30,850 nt of DNA from Caulobacter segnis. Lineage in GTDB: Bacteria; Pseudomonadota; Alphaproteobacteria; Caulobacterales; Caulobacteraceae. Shown piece by piece: positions 19,471-26,451 of this stretch. The stretch lies in contig NZ_QFQZ01000059.1 of the NCBI RefSeq assembly GCF_003243465.1, positions 1-30,850 of the forward strand. Reading direction: 5' to 3'. The first letter of the stretch is position 1. Every line of letters begins with the position of its first letter. The position numbers and the translations under genes are program-made. A model generated the notes under the pieces. The model ran no database searches, was not told where the DNA came from, and worked only from the letters and a program-made list of their open reading frames with translations.

Positions 19471-20172
19471 ATGCGCCTTGCGCTCGTCAGCCTGATCGCT
19501 CTCGGCGCGGTCTCGACCGCCGCCGTCGCCCAGGAGCAAACCGCTCCGGCTCCCGCCACGCCCGCGCCGGCCCCCGCCGCCGCGCCGGCTCCGGGCCAAG
19601 CCGCCCCGGCCGCTCCGGCGGATCAAGCTGCGCCGCCCGTCGCCGCCCCCGCCGCCGCCGCACCGGCCGAGACCTACACCGCCCCGGTTCGCGGTCCGAA
19701 GACCACCGACCCGGTGACCCTGAAGCTGCTCGACGTGCTGGACAAGGTCTGCAAGCCGCAGGTCGCCGGCGGTGACTTCGCCCAGCTGGTCAAGGACTAC
19801 GGCTTCAAGAAGAAGAAGGAGCAGTGGATCCTCGACCTGGGCAAGCCGTACAACATCACGCTCGACAACCCCGGCTCGAACAAGAACATCTGCACGGTCA
19901 CCATCGACTACGCCCAGACCCCCGAGCAGGCTCAGGAACTGGCCAACGGCCTGCATGACTGGGCGACCTGGGAGAACAGCCCGCAGCTGCGCCTGATCCG
20001 CAACGACCAGACCGTCGGCAGCGACTTCCGCCGCTTCACGGTGTCGTGGGACGACGCCTGGGCCAACGGCCACGCGGGCCTCGTCTATGTGCGCCTGAAG
20101 AAGCTGGACGAGACCTCGGTCGGCAAGAACTTCGAACGCGCCCAGATCCTGTACAGCACCAACAGCCGCTGA
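19471..20172 (+). CDS. Exported protein with Ala/Pro-rich linker, function unknown
   Basis: A 233-residue secreted protein. The signal peptide MRLALVSLIALGAVSTAAVA is followed by about 50 residues of Ala, Pro and Gln (linker, residues 21-72), then a compact domain of about 160 residues. The domain has two cysteines (C94 in DKVCKPQ and C141 in NICTVT), a lysine cluster GFKKKKEQW and a beta-rich end (FRRFTVSWDDAW, AGLVYVRLKKL). The cysteines may form a disulfide in the periplasm. ATG 19471 has GGGGA about 10 nt upstream; an in-frame upstream ATG at 19372 would precede the signal peptide and is rejected. It follows the atp terminator, so it has its own promoter. I do not recognise the domain. 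Confidence 0.82.
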   Translation: MRLALVSLIALGAVSTAAVAQEQTAPAPATPAPAPAAAPAPGQAAPAAPADQAAPPVAAPAAAAPAETYTAPVRGPKTTDPVTLKLLDVLDKVCKPQVAGGDFAQLVKDYGFKKKKEQWILDLGKPYNITLDNPGSNKNICTVTIDYAQTPEQAQELANGLHDWATWENSPQLRLIRNDQTVGSDFRRFTVSWDDAWANGHAGLVYVRLKKLDETSVGKNFERAQILYSTNSR

Positions 20173-20180
20173 TCGGGCTC

Positions 20181-20232
20181 TAGAGCCTTTAGCCTGAAAT
20201 CGGAATCGATTTCAGGCGTTAAAAAGGCTCTA
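20181..20232 (+). repeat. Hairpin unit 1 of the composite palindromic repeat (copy A)
   Basis: Outer stem TAGAGCCTTT / AAAGGCTCTA (10 bp) encloses an inner stem GCCTGAAATCG / CGATTTCAGGC (11 bp) with loop GAAT. It starts 8 nt after the stop codon of the Ala/Pro-rich gene and may also end its transcript. It shares the TAGAGC ... GCTCTA ends with unit 2. Confidence 0.75.
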
Positions 20233-20243
20233 AATCAAATACT

Positions 20244-20294
20244 TAGAGCGTGAGATCAGCCGAAACCGGTTCCCACTTTCGGCCTCACGCTCTA
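20244..20294 (+). repeat. Hairpin unit 2 of the composite palindromic repeat (copy A)
   Basis: Outer stem TAGAGCGTGAG / CTCACGCTCTA (11 bp), a 4-nt bulge (ATCA), an inner stem GCCGAAA / TTTCGGC (7 bp) and an 11-nt loop CCGGTTCCCAC. The core CGAAACCGGTTCCCAC is matched, in reverse orientation, by the repeat at 30534-30584. Elements of this kind are common between genes in Caulobacter and related bacteria. Confidence 0.78.
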
Positions 20295-20328
20295 GGTTGC
20301 TCCGCCCGCAAGGCGGCCCTATCTAGCG

Positions 20329-20384
20329 AAGGCGCGGGGACGACCCCGCGCCTTTTGCATTTTCCGGGGACGACCCCGCCTTTT
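20329..20384 (+). promoter_or_regulatory. Guanidine-II (mini-ykkC) riboswitch
   Basis: Two hairpins, both closed by GGGG-ACGA-CCCC. P1 is AAGGCGCGGGG / CCCCGCGCCTT (11 bp) at 20329-20354; P2 is CGGGG / CCCCG at 20365-20378. The linker is about 10 nt, TTTTGCATTTT follows P1, and P2 is followed by CCTTTT. The ACGA (ACGR) loop in GG..CC context in two tandem short hairpins is the defining pattern of the guanidine-II riboswitch. It lies directly before an SMR-type exporter, the standard target of this class. Ligand binding stabilises the paired loops; here it probably frees the ribosome site or start of the exporter, but the exact switch is inferred. Confidence 0.88.
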
Positions 20385-20401
20385 CGAAGACGGGACTTCG
20401 C

Positions 20402-20722
20402 GTGGCCTGGATCATTCTCTTCATCGCCGGACTGTTCGAGGTCGGCTGGGCTGTCGGCCTGAAGTTCACCGAAGGCTTTACCAAGCCGATCCCGATCGCC
20501 CTGACCGCCGCCAGCCTGGCCCTGTCGATGGGTCTCCTGGGATGGTCGGTGAAGACCCTGCCGCTGGGCACGGCCTACGCCGTCTGGACCGGCGTCGGCG
20601 CCGTCGGCACGGCGATCGTCGGCATCCTGCTGTTCAAGGAGCCCGCCACGGCCGCGCGGCTGGCGTGCCTGGGCCTGATCGTAGCGGGGATCCTGGGGCT
20701 GAAGGTCTTCAGCCCGCAGTAG
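20402..20722 (+). CDS. sugE: SMR guanidinium exporter (Gdx/SugE)
   Basis: A 106-residue inner-membrane small multidrug resistance protein with four transmembrane helices; it works as a dual-topology dimer and exchanges guanidinium for protons. The key glutamate is E14 in the first helix (GLFEVGWAVGLK). The sequence ALSMGLLGWSVKTLPLGTAYA and the AVWTGVGAVGTAIVG motif of helix 3 are typical of the SugE/Gdx subgroup rather than EmrE-type drug pumps. GTG 20402 begins MAWIILFIAG. The tandem ACGA hairpins just upstream strongly support guanidine as the substrate. The adjacent minus-strand hydrolase gene ends 7 nt after it, so the genes converge. Confidence 0.94.
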   Translation: MAWIILFIAGLFEVGWAVGLKFTEGFTKPIPIALTAASLALSMGLLGWSVKTLPLGTAYAVWTGVGAVGTAIVGILLFKEPATAARLACLGLIVAGILGLKVFSPQ

Positions 20723-20729
20723 CGCGGCG

Positions 20730-21479
20730 TCAGGCGGCGGCGCGATGGTCCTGGGCGATGAAGGCCAGGCAGCGGTCCGCCACCTGCTCCCAGCCAGGCT
20801 CGCCGGGCAGCCAATGGCTCATCTCCGGAAAGACCTCGACGGCGCCGCCCAGGCGGGCCGCCGTCTGGCGCACGGTCGCGGGCGGATGGATGACGTCCTT
20901 GCCGCCGGCGATGGCCAGGACCGGACAGCCGGGCGCGGAGACGCTGGTGGTCATGAACGGGTCGAGCCACCAGTTGAGGGTTTCCCAGAGGGCTCGCCCG
21001 CTTTCGGCGGTCATGCGGGCGAAGATCGCCTTGCGCGCGGGCCGTGGCAGGCGGTCGATGCTGTAGCGGCGCACCACCCCGTAGTCGGGCGCGACCGCCT
21101 GCAGCCAGTAGGGGCCAAGGGCGTAGAGGCTCATGGCCGAGGCCGCCTCTTCCAGGCTGACGCCCGCCACGCCCCAGGGCGCGGACGGCGCCAGAAGGAT
21201 CAGCTTGGCGACGCGCGCGCGGCTGGCGGCCATTTGGGCGACCAGGCCGCCCATCGAATGGCCGACCAGGATGGGCGGCGCCTCGCAGTCGGCGGCCAGG
21301 CGGGCGATCTGGCGCGCGTAGTCGGTCATCGAGACGCCGCTGACGCCACCCGCGCCATCGTGGCCGATCAGGTCAGGCGTGAGCACCGTGTGGCCGGCGG
21401 CTTCGAACGGCGCGCGAAAGGCGTCGAAGGTCCAGCCGCCGCAAAAGGCCCCGTGGACCATGATAACCGGTGCGCGCAT
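20730..21479 (-). CDS. Alpha/beta hydrolase
   Basis: A cytoplasmic hydrolase of about 249 residues. It has the oxyanion block VHGAFCGGWTF, the nucleophile elbow GHSMGG (S75), the acid in AGGKDVIHPP and the histidine in EMSHW, so a full Ser-Asp-His triad is visible. I chose ATG 21479, at which the protein starts directly with the first strand; GTG 21512 would add eleven residues. Neither has a clear Shine-Dalgarno. The substrate cannot be read from the sequence; esterase or lactonase activity is possible. It converges with the guanidinium exporter gene and lies 59 nt downstream of the Ala/Lys/Pro-tailed hydrolase gene, so both may share a transcript. Confidence 0.87.
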   Translation of the reverse strand: MRAPVIMVHGAFCGGWTFDAFRAPFEAAGHTVLTPDLIGHDGAGGVSGVSMTDYARQIARLAADCEAPPILVGHSMGGLVAQMAASRARVAKLILLAPSAPWGVAGVSLEEAASAMSLYALGPYWLQAVAPDYGVVRRYSIDRLPRPARKAIFARMTAESGRALWETLNWWLDPFMTTSVSAPGCPVLAIAGGKDVIHPPATVRQTAARLGGAVEVFPEMSHWLPGEPGWEQVADRCLAFIAQDHRAAA

Positions 21480-21538
21480 GACGCCGTTCAACCTGACTAT
21501 ACCCGCCGACACGACGCCGGCGGGTCAGCCTACACGGT

Positions 21539-22996
21539 CTATTTGGACTTGGGCGAGGTTTTGGCGGTCGCCTTTGTCGCAGGTTTCTTGGCGGTCGGAG
21601 CCTTCGTGGCCGCCGGCTTGGCCTCGGCCTTGGGCTTGGCCGGCGCGGCCTTGGCGGGAGCCTCGGCCTTGGGCTTGGCCGTGGCGGACTTGGCGGCCGG
21701 AGCCTTCGCCGCTGGAGCCTTGGCGGCGGCCGGCTTGGCGGCGGCTTTGGCCGCGGGCTTCTCGGCGGCGGCCTTGCCCTTCGGGGCGGCGGCGGGCTTG
21801 GCGGGCGCGACCTTCGGCGCGGCGGCCGTCTTCGCCTTCGCCGCGGGCTTGGCCTCGGCCGCAGGTTTGGCGGCCTTTGCGGCGGGCGCCTTTTCGGCCG
21901 GGGCCGCCTTAGCCGCGGTCTTCGGCGCCGCCTTCGCGGCCGGGGCCTTCGCAGCGGCCTTCGGCTTGGCCTCCGCCTTTGGCTTGGCTTCGGCTTTCGG
22001 CTTGGCCTCGGCCTTGGGCTTTGGCGCCGCCTTGGCCTTCGCGACCTTGGGCTTGGCCTCCGCCTTGGGAGCCTCGACGGGCGCAGCCGTCTCGGCCGGG
22101 GCCGGGGCCGGGGCCGGGGCCGGGGCCGGGGCCGGGGCCGGGGCGGGCTCGGCCTTCACCGGTTCGGGCGCCGGAGCGGGGGCCGCGGCCTTGGGTGTCG
22201 GGGCGGGCGCTTGGGCCGGGGTCTGCTTCTTGCCGCCCAGCCAGGCGATCAGGTCGTCGAGGATCTTCATCGTGTTTGGCTCATCTATGAGATAGTGGGC
22301 GTTGTCGGGATACTCGCGATACTCGGCGCCGGCGTACTTCCTGCCGACAAGGCGCACGTCCTCGACCGGTGTCGTGCGATCCAGCGCGCCAGCCAGGACC
22401 AGCATGGGCGCGGTGACCTTGCTGGCGTCGACATAGGCGGCCTTGTGGGGGTCCCTGGCGGGATAGGCCAGGTCGGCCAGAACCTGGCCGCTATCATGGA
22501 CCATGGTGGCGTAGAGAGCGTCGTGACGGGCGGCGGGGACGGCGTTGGCGACGCCGAACTTGAAGCCGGTCTTCCACATCTTGCCGGCCTTGGTCTCGGG
22601 CTTGCCGGCCAGGACCAGGTTCAGGAAGGTGATCAGCGGCGCCAGCTTCGGCTTGCCGCGCGCGTCGGCCGGGGAGGCGGGGGCGAACAGCACGACCGCT
22701 GCGGCGTGGCCGGCTTCGGCGATCTTCTGGGCGATCAGCCCGCCCATCGAGTGGCCCATGACAATGGGCTTCTCCCCGGTTTCCTTGGCCAGGGTCTGGG
22801 CGTAGGCGACCATCTCGTCGACATAGTCGGCCAGGGTTAGGCCGGCGAGACCGGCGCGCGGTCCCTCGACCGTCCGCACGGCGGCCCGGATGGTGGGTGT
22901 CTCGACGCGGTAGCCTTCGGCGCGAAGGCGTGCGGCCACCGGGCCCCAGACATCGCCGGCGCAGCCGTAGCCGTGAATTAGCAGAACTGTCGCCAC
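21539..22996 (-). CDS. Alpha/beta hydrolase with a long Ala/Lys/Pro-rich tail
   Basis: A 485-residue protein of two parts. Residues 1-253 are an alpha/beta hydrolase: VLLIHGYGCAGDVW, nucleophile elbow GHSMGG (S83), an Asp in LAGALDRTTPVED, and a His in NAHYL. Residues 254-485 are almost only Ala, Pro, Lys and Glu: first Pro-Ala repeats, then AEAKPK-type and KPAAKA-type repeats like histone H1 tails. GTG 22996 has GGGGAG 7 nt upstream; the upstream in-frame sequence is Arg-rich. The tail contains no catalytic element and is likely unstructured and basic; what it binds is unknown. The stop of rppH lies 32 nt upstream, so they may be co-transcribed. The reading frame through the repeats is open and continuous. 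Confidence 0.86.
   Translation of the reverse strand: MATVLLIHGYGCAGDVWGPVAARLRAEGYRVETPTIRAAVRTVEGPRAGLAGLTLADYVDEMVAYAQTLAKETGEKPIVMGHSMGGLIAQKIAEAGHAAAVVLFAPASPADARGKPKLAPLITFLNLVLAGKPETKAGKMWKTGFKFGVANAVPAARHDALYATMVHDSGQVLADLAYPARDPHKAAYVDASKVTAPMLVLAGALDRTTPVEDVRLVGRKYAGAEYREYPDNAHYLIDEPNTMKILDDLIAWLGGKKQTPAQAPAPTPKAAAPAPAPEPVKAEPAPAPAPAPAPAPAPAPAETAAPVEAPKAEAKPKVAKAKAAPKPKAEAKPKAEAKPKAEAKPKAAAKAPAAKAAPKTAAKAAPAEKAPAAKAAKPAAEAKPAAKAKTAAAPKVAPAKPAAAPKGKAAAEKPAAKAAAKPAAAKAPAAKAPAAKSATAKPKAEAPAKAAPAKPKAEAKPAATKAPTAKKPATKATAKTSPKSK
22096..22143. repeat. Tandem GGGGCC (CCGGGG) hexanucleotide, 8 units
   Basis: Eight perfect CCGGGG units lie inside the hydrolase tail and encode Pro-Ala repeats on the minus strand. 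The unit length is a multiple of three, so slippage would change length in frame. The G-tracts (four G every six bases) could form quadruplexes on the plus strand. Confidence 0.95.
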
Positions 22997-23028
22997 CCCT
23001 GTTCTCCCCGCGCCGACGGAGCCGTTTT

Positions 23029-23520
23029 TCAGGCCCCTCCGGCGAACCCCGCGAACGCGGCGACGACTGCTTCGTAGACGCCGCGTTTGAAAGGTACGAT
23101 CAGTTCGGGTGCTTCGTCGAGCCTGCCCCAACGCCAGGCCTCGAACTCGACGTGTTCGTCCGCCTCCAGATCGATCTCCCGCTCGTCTCCCGTGAACCGA
23201 TAGGCGAACCAGACCTGCTTTTGCCCCCGCCAGCCGCGCGAGGCCTTGGCGCTGGCCAGGACCTCGGGCGGGAAGTCGTAGGTGATCCAGCCGGGCGTGC
23301 GGCCCAGCAAGGTCACCGAGGTCACTCCGGTTTCCTCGGCCAGCTCCCGACGCGCGGCGGCTTCGAGGTCCTCGCCCTCGTCGACCCCGCCCTGCGGGAA
23401 TTGCCAGTTGTAGGGCGGCGGCTGCTTGTGGCGGCGGCCGAACCAGACCCGGCCGTCGGGATGGAACAGGACCACGCCGACATTGGGACGATGCTGCGGA
23501 TAGTCAGGCTCTTGGATCAT
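23029..23520 (-). CDS. rppH: RNA pyrophosphohydrolase
   Basis: A 163-residue Nudix hydrolase that removes pyrophosphate from the 5' end of transcripts and so starts their decay. It begins with the RPNVGVVLF strand and has a full Nudix box GX5EX7REUXEEXGU from G44 to V66 (GGVDEGEDLEAAARRELAEE). The WQFPQGG block before the box is the RppH/NudH signature, together with PGWITYDFP and GQKQVWF. ATG 23520 has AAGG upstream. It is preceded 21 nt upstream by the YibQ-like gene, so it is probably co-transcribed. Some relatives act on diadenosine polyphosphates, which is a less likely alternative. Confidence 0.94.
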   Translation of the reverse strand: MIQEPDYPQHRPNVGVVLFHPDGRVWFGRRHKQPPPYNWQFPQGGVDEGEDLEAAARRELAEETGVTSVTLLGRTPGWITYDFPPEVLASAKASRGWRGQKQVWFAYRFTGDEREIDLEADEHVEFEAWRWGRLDEAPELIVPFKRGVYEAVVAAFAGFAGGA

Positions 23521-23541
23521 CCGAGCCTTATTTCACAGGCC

Positions 23542-24720
23542 TTAGCGCCGGGCGAGGGCCGAGGCGGGCGCCAGCTGCAGGCCGCGCGCCTGTAGGCCCG
23601 CGGCCCAGAGGCGGACCTGGTTGATCGTCACCGGATAGGCGAAGCCCGAGCCCAGCGACTGGCCCCGCGCCGAGGCCCCGTTCTCGAGCGCGCGGAGCTG
23701 GGCGTCGATGGCGCTGGCCGACAGCTCGTCATCGATCACCCGATCGGCCGAGACGCGCGGGATCGGCCCGGCGCGGCGGGCGGCGACGCCGTCGTCGACG
23801 AAGGCCAGCCCTCGCGCCTTCAGCACCGCGTTGAAGGTGTTCATCGCCTGATCGTTGTCGATGAAGCGCGCGCCCAGATCGTTGACCAGGCCGAAATAGC
23901 CCGTGGCCCGCGACATCAGCCATTCCAGCTTGCGCACGGTGTCCTCGGGCCGGTTGGCGGCGATCAGGGTGTAGGGGCCGGGATCGTTTTCAGGGTAGTC
24001 CGCCGGCTCCATCGGGGTCTCGAGCAGCACCTCGTGGCCGTGCTGGCGGGCCAGGTCGATCCAGCCCTGCAGGCCCTCGGCGTAGGGGGCGAAGGCGAGC
24101 GTCACCTCGCCAGGCAGGGTCTCGATCGCCGCGCGAGTGGTCTGGGCGTTGAGACCAAGGCCGCCGATCACGACCGAGACCTTGGGGCGGCCGTTCGGCG
24201 TGAACGGGCGGGCATAGACGTCGGCGGCGGTGCGGCCGTCGGCGGCGATGATCGGCAGCGGCGCGCCGCCTGGACCGGGCGCGGTCAGGCCGGCGATCGG
24301 GGCGCGGGGCAGTCCGGGCCCCTGCTGGACGGGGGGAGGCGGCTTTTCGCCCTCGAAAGCGGGCTTGTGGCTCTCCTCGGCGCTTTCGGGCGGGAAGGGC
24401 GCGCGGGACAGCTTCAGTTCGCTCGGCTTCAGGGGCGCTTCGTGCGGCTCCTCGGCCGTCAGCGCCTCGCGCCAGCCCTCGGGGGCGTTCTTGGTCGCGC
24501 CGATCTTGGTGAGCTCCAGCCGGACGATCGGATTGCCCGCATGGGGATCGCTGGTGACCAGGACGAGCGTCGCCAGCGAGGCCAGGAACAGGCAGCCCGC
24601 GCCGCTGGCGCCGATATAGGGATTGGCCAGCGCCGTCCCGAGCTTGGCGCGCAGGGCCGCCGACCCGGCCGATCCCGACCTGGCGGCGTAAGCGGGCTTG
24701 CGGGAAGACTTGGCGGCCAT
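23542..24720 (-). CDS. Divergent polysaccharide deacetylase (YibQ family)
   Basis: A 392-residue membrane-anchored protein. One transmembrane helix lies at about 41-57. A Pro/Glu-rich linker (about 80-175) follows, then a NodB-like barrel domain (about 178-390). The domain has the recognisable blocks VVIGGLGLNAQTT, GEVTLAFAPY, GHEVLLETPMEP, GARFIDNDQAM and GLAFVDDG. The Asp-His-His metal triad of active deacetylases is not complete, as in the YibQ family. In E. coli the relative lies just after envC; here the EnvC-like gene and a Ctp gene precede it. A terminator (24815-24847) stands before it, so it is likely to have its own promoter. A cell-wall role is inferred. Confidence 0.86.
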   Translation of the reverse strand: MAAKSSRKPAYAARSGSAGSAALRAKLGTALANPYIGASGAGCLFLASLATLVLVTSDPHAGNPIVRLELTKIGATKNAPEGWREALTAEEPHEAPLKPSELKLSRAPFPPESAEESHKPAFEGEKPPPPVQQGPGLPRAPIAGLTAPGPGGAPLPIIAADGRTAADVYARPFTPNGRPKVSVVIGGLGLNAQTTRAAIETLPGEVTLAFAPYAEGLQGWIDLARQHGHEVLLETPMEPADYPENDPGPYTLIAANRPEDTVRKLEWLMSRATGYFGLVNDLGARFIDNDQAMNTFNAVLKARGLAFVDDGVAARRAGPIPRVSADRVIDDELSASAIDAQLRALENGASARGQSLGSGFAYPVTINQVRLWAAGLQARGLQLAPASALARR

Positions 24721-24814
24721 CGGGCGGCAAGCTAAGCGCCAAGCGCCGAAGAGACGGTTAACGAGAGGTCGACGGCCTTGCGGGCGTCCGCGGCCCGACG
24801 TCGCAATGCTAACG

Positions 24815-24847
24815 AAAAACGCCGCCTCCCGGGGGGAAGGCGGCGTT
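24815..24847 (-). terminator. Terminator downstream of the Ctp protease gene
   Basis: On the minus strand AACGCCGCCT / AGGCGGCGTT (10 bp) with a 10-nt loop, followed by TTTTTCG. It begins 24 nt after the protease stop codon and would separate it from the YibQ-like gene. Confidence 0.88.
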
Positions 24848-24870
24848 GCGTCGTTGGCCGGAGGGCCGCC

Positions 24871-26262
24871 TTACTTTTTCTCGGCGGCCGGGGTCTTGGT
24901 CGCGGCCGCGGCGGCCTTGGCGGTGACCTCGGCGATCTTGGCGGCGGGCTTGGGCAGCTTGGGGGTGTTGGCGACACCGCCAGCCTTGAGCACCGCCAGG
25001 GCGCGCTGCAGCTGGAAGTCGTCCTTCTTGTCGTCGAACCCGGCGGGCGGCGCCTCGGCGGGCGCGTGCGGCGCGACGCGGTTCTTGCCCTCGTCGCCGT
25101 TCAGGGCGTTCTTGAAGCTGGCCTCGCTGAACCAGACGCGGTTGGCGATGTCCTGGGCCTGGTCGCGGGTCTGGGCGACCTCCAGGTCCGGGGTGATGCC
25201 GGTCTTCTGGATCGAACGGCCCGAGGGCGTGAAGTAGCGCGCCGTGGTCAGCTTCAGGGCGCCGTCGGCCCCGCCGCGCAGCGGGATCACGGTCTGCACC
25301 GAGCCCTTGCCGAAGCTGGTCAGGCCGACCAGTTCGGCCCGGTGACGGTCCTGCAGGGCGCCGGCGACGATCTCGGCCGCCGAGGCCGAACCGTTGTTGA
25401 TCAGCACGACGACCGGCAGGCCGTTCAGCAGGTCGCCGGGTTTGGCGTTGTAGCGCTGGATGTTGCGCGGATCGCGGCCGCGCTGGCTGACCACCTCGCC
25501 GCCATCCAGGAACACGTCGGCGACGCCGACGGCCTGGTCCAGCAGGCCGCCCGGATTGTTGCGGAGATCGAAGACCAGGCCCTTCATCTTCGGGTTCTTG
25601 GCCTTCAGCTCGTTGATCGAGGCGGTGAGGGCCTCGGTGGCCTTCTCGTTGAAGCCGGGCAGGCGGACATAGCCGTAGTCGCCTTCCATCCGGGCGATGG
25701 CGGCCTTGGGCTTGATGATCTCGCGGATCAGCTTGACGTCGAACGGGTCGGTCTTGTCGCGGGCGATCGTCAGGGTGACGGCCTCGCCGGCGGGGCCGCG
25801 CATCTGCTTGACCGCCTCGTTGACGGTCAGGCCCAGAACGCTCTGGCCGTTGACGGCGGTGATGTAGTCACCGGCCTGGACGCCGGCGCGGGCGGCGGGG
25901 GTGCCGTCCATCGGCGAGATCACCTTGACCACGCCGTCCTCGCTGGTGACTTCCAGGCCAAGCCCGCCGTACTCGCCGCGGGTGGTGTCCTGCATGTCCT
26001 CGTAGGCGTCGGGGGCCAGGTAGCCCGAGTGCGGATCGAGGCTGGTCAGCATGCCGTCCAGCGCCGCCTCGATCAGCTTCTTGTCGTCGACCTCGGTGAC
26101 ATATTGGTCCTCGACCGTGCCGAGCACGTCGCCGAACAGTTCCAGCAGCTTGTAGGTCTTGGCCTTGGGCGCGTTGTTCGCCTGGGCGATGGGGCTGACA
26201 TAGGCCATGGTCCCCGCGCCGAGGACGAAGGCGGAAACGCCGATGAGCAGGTACTTGCGCAT
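24871..26262 (-). CDS. ctpA: Carboxy-terminal processing protease (S41, CtpA-like)
   Basis: A 463-residue periplasmic serine protease. An N-terminal signal or anchor helix covers about residues 5-27. A PDZ domain (about 98-180; GDYITAVNGQSVLGLTVNEA) and the S41 catalytic core follow. The nucleophile is S294 in NNGSASAAEIVAGALQD and the general base is K319 in SFGKGSVQT. The core also has VFDLRNNPGGLLDQAV. The C-terminus ends in an Ala/Lys-rich tail. It lies downstream of the EnvC-like gene with a 189-nt gap, and a terminator follows. Such proteases cut envelope and peptidoglycan-linked proteins; the substrate here is unknown. No ribosome site is obvious at the ATG. Confidence 0.95.
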   Translation of the reverse strand: MRKYLLIGVSAFVLGAGTMAYVSPIAQANNAPKAKTYKLLELFGDVLGTVEDQYVTEVDDKKLIEAALDGMLTSLDPHSGYLAPDAYEDMQDTTRGEYGGLGLEVTSEDGVVKVISPMDGTPAARAGVQAGDYITAVNGQSVLGLTVNEAVKQMRGPAGEAVTLTIARDKTDPFDVKLIREIIKPKAAIARMEGDYGYVRLPGFNEKATEALTASINELKAKNPKMKGLVFDLRNNPGGLLDQAVGVADVFLDGGEVVSQRGRDPRNIQRYNAKPGDLLNGLPVVVLINNGSASAAEIVAGALQDRHRAELVGLTSFGKGSVQTVIPLRGGADGALKLTTARYFTPSGRSIQKTGITPDLEVAQTRDQAQDIANRVWFSEASFKNALNGDEGKNRVAPHAPAEAPPAGFDDKKDDFQLQRALAVLKAGGVANTPKLPKPAAKIAEVTAKAAAAATKTPAAEKK

Positions 26263-26284
26263 TAAGGCCCAGAAGGCTCCCTTG

Positions 26285-26301
26285 GCGACGCGCGGCGTCG
26301 C
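26285..26301 (-). repeat. Palindrome upstream of the Ctp protease gene
   Basis: GCGACGC-GCG-GCGTCGC, a 7-bp perfect stem just before the protease start (at 26262). It lies in the likely leader and could be an operator or a leader hairpin. The rest of the 189-nt gap shows no clear promoter. Confidence 0.4.
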
Positions 26302-26451
26302 AAACCGAATTTAGCCCCGTCCCAACCCTGGAGCCTGCCAGAGCAGACTCCAGCTTGTACAGCTAGAACGCATGTTGCGGCGAAACCATGAACACTTCGC
26401 CTGACGTTCCGAGGACCGTCTCACAACGGTCACCTTTACGCAAAAAGCCGC

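Noticed and set aside
22096..22143. CRISPR-like or satellite array
   Set aside because: The repeat is a 6-nt coding tandem without spacers.
21539..22235. A separate histone H1-like gene
   Set aside because: The tail is in frame with the hydrolase, has no ribosome site of its own, and no stop separates the parts.
20745..22295. A long plus-strand frame opposite the two hydrolases
   Set aside because: Its Ala/Gly/Leu-rich product arises from reading the Ala/Lys/Pro repeats in reverse; both hydrolases on the other strand have full catalytic motifs.
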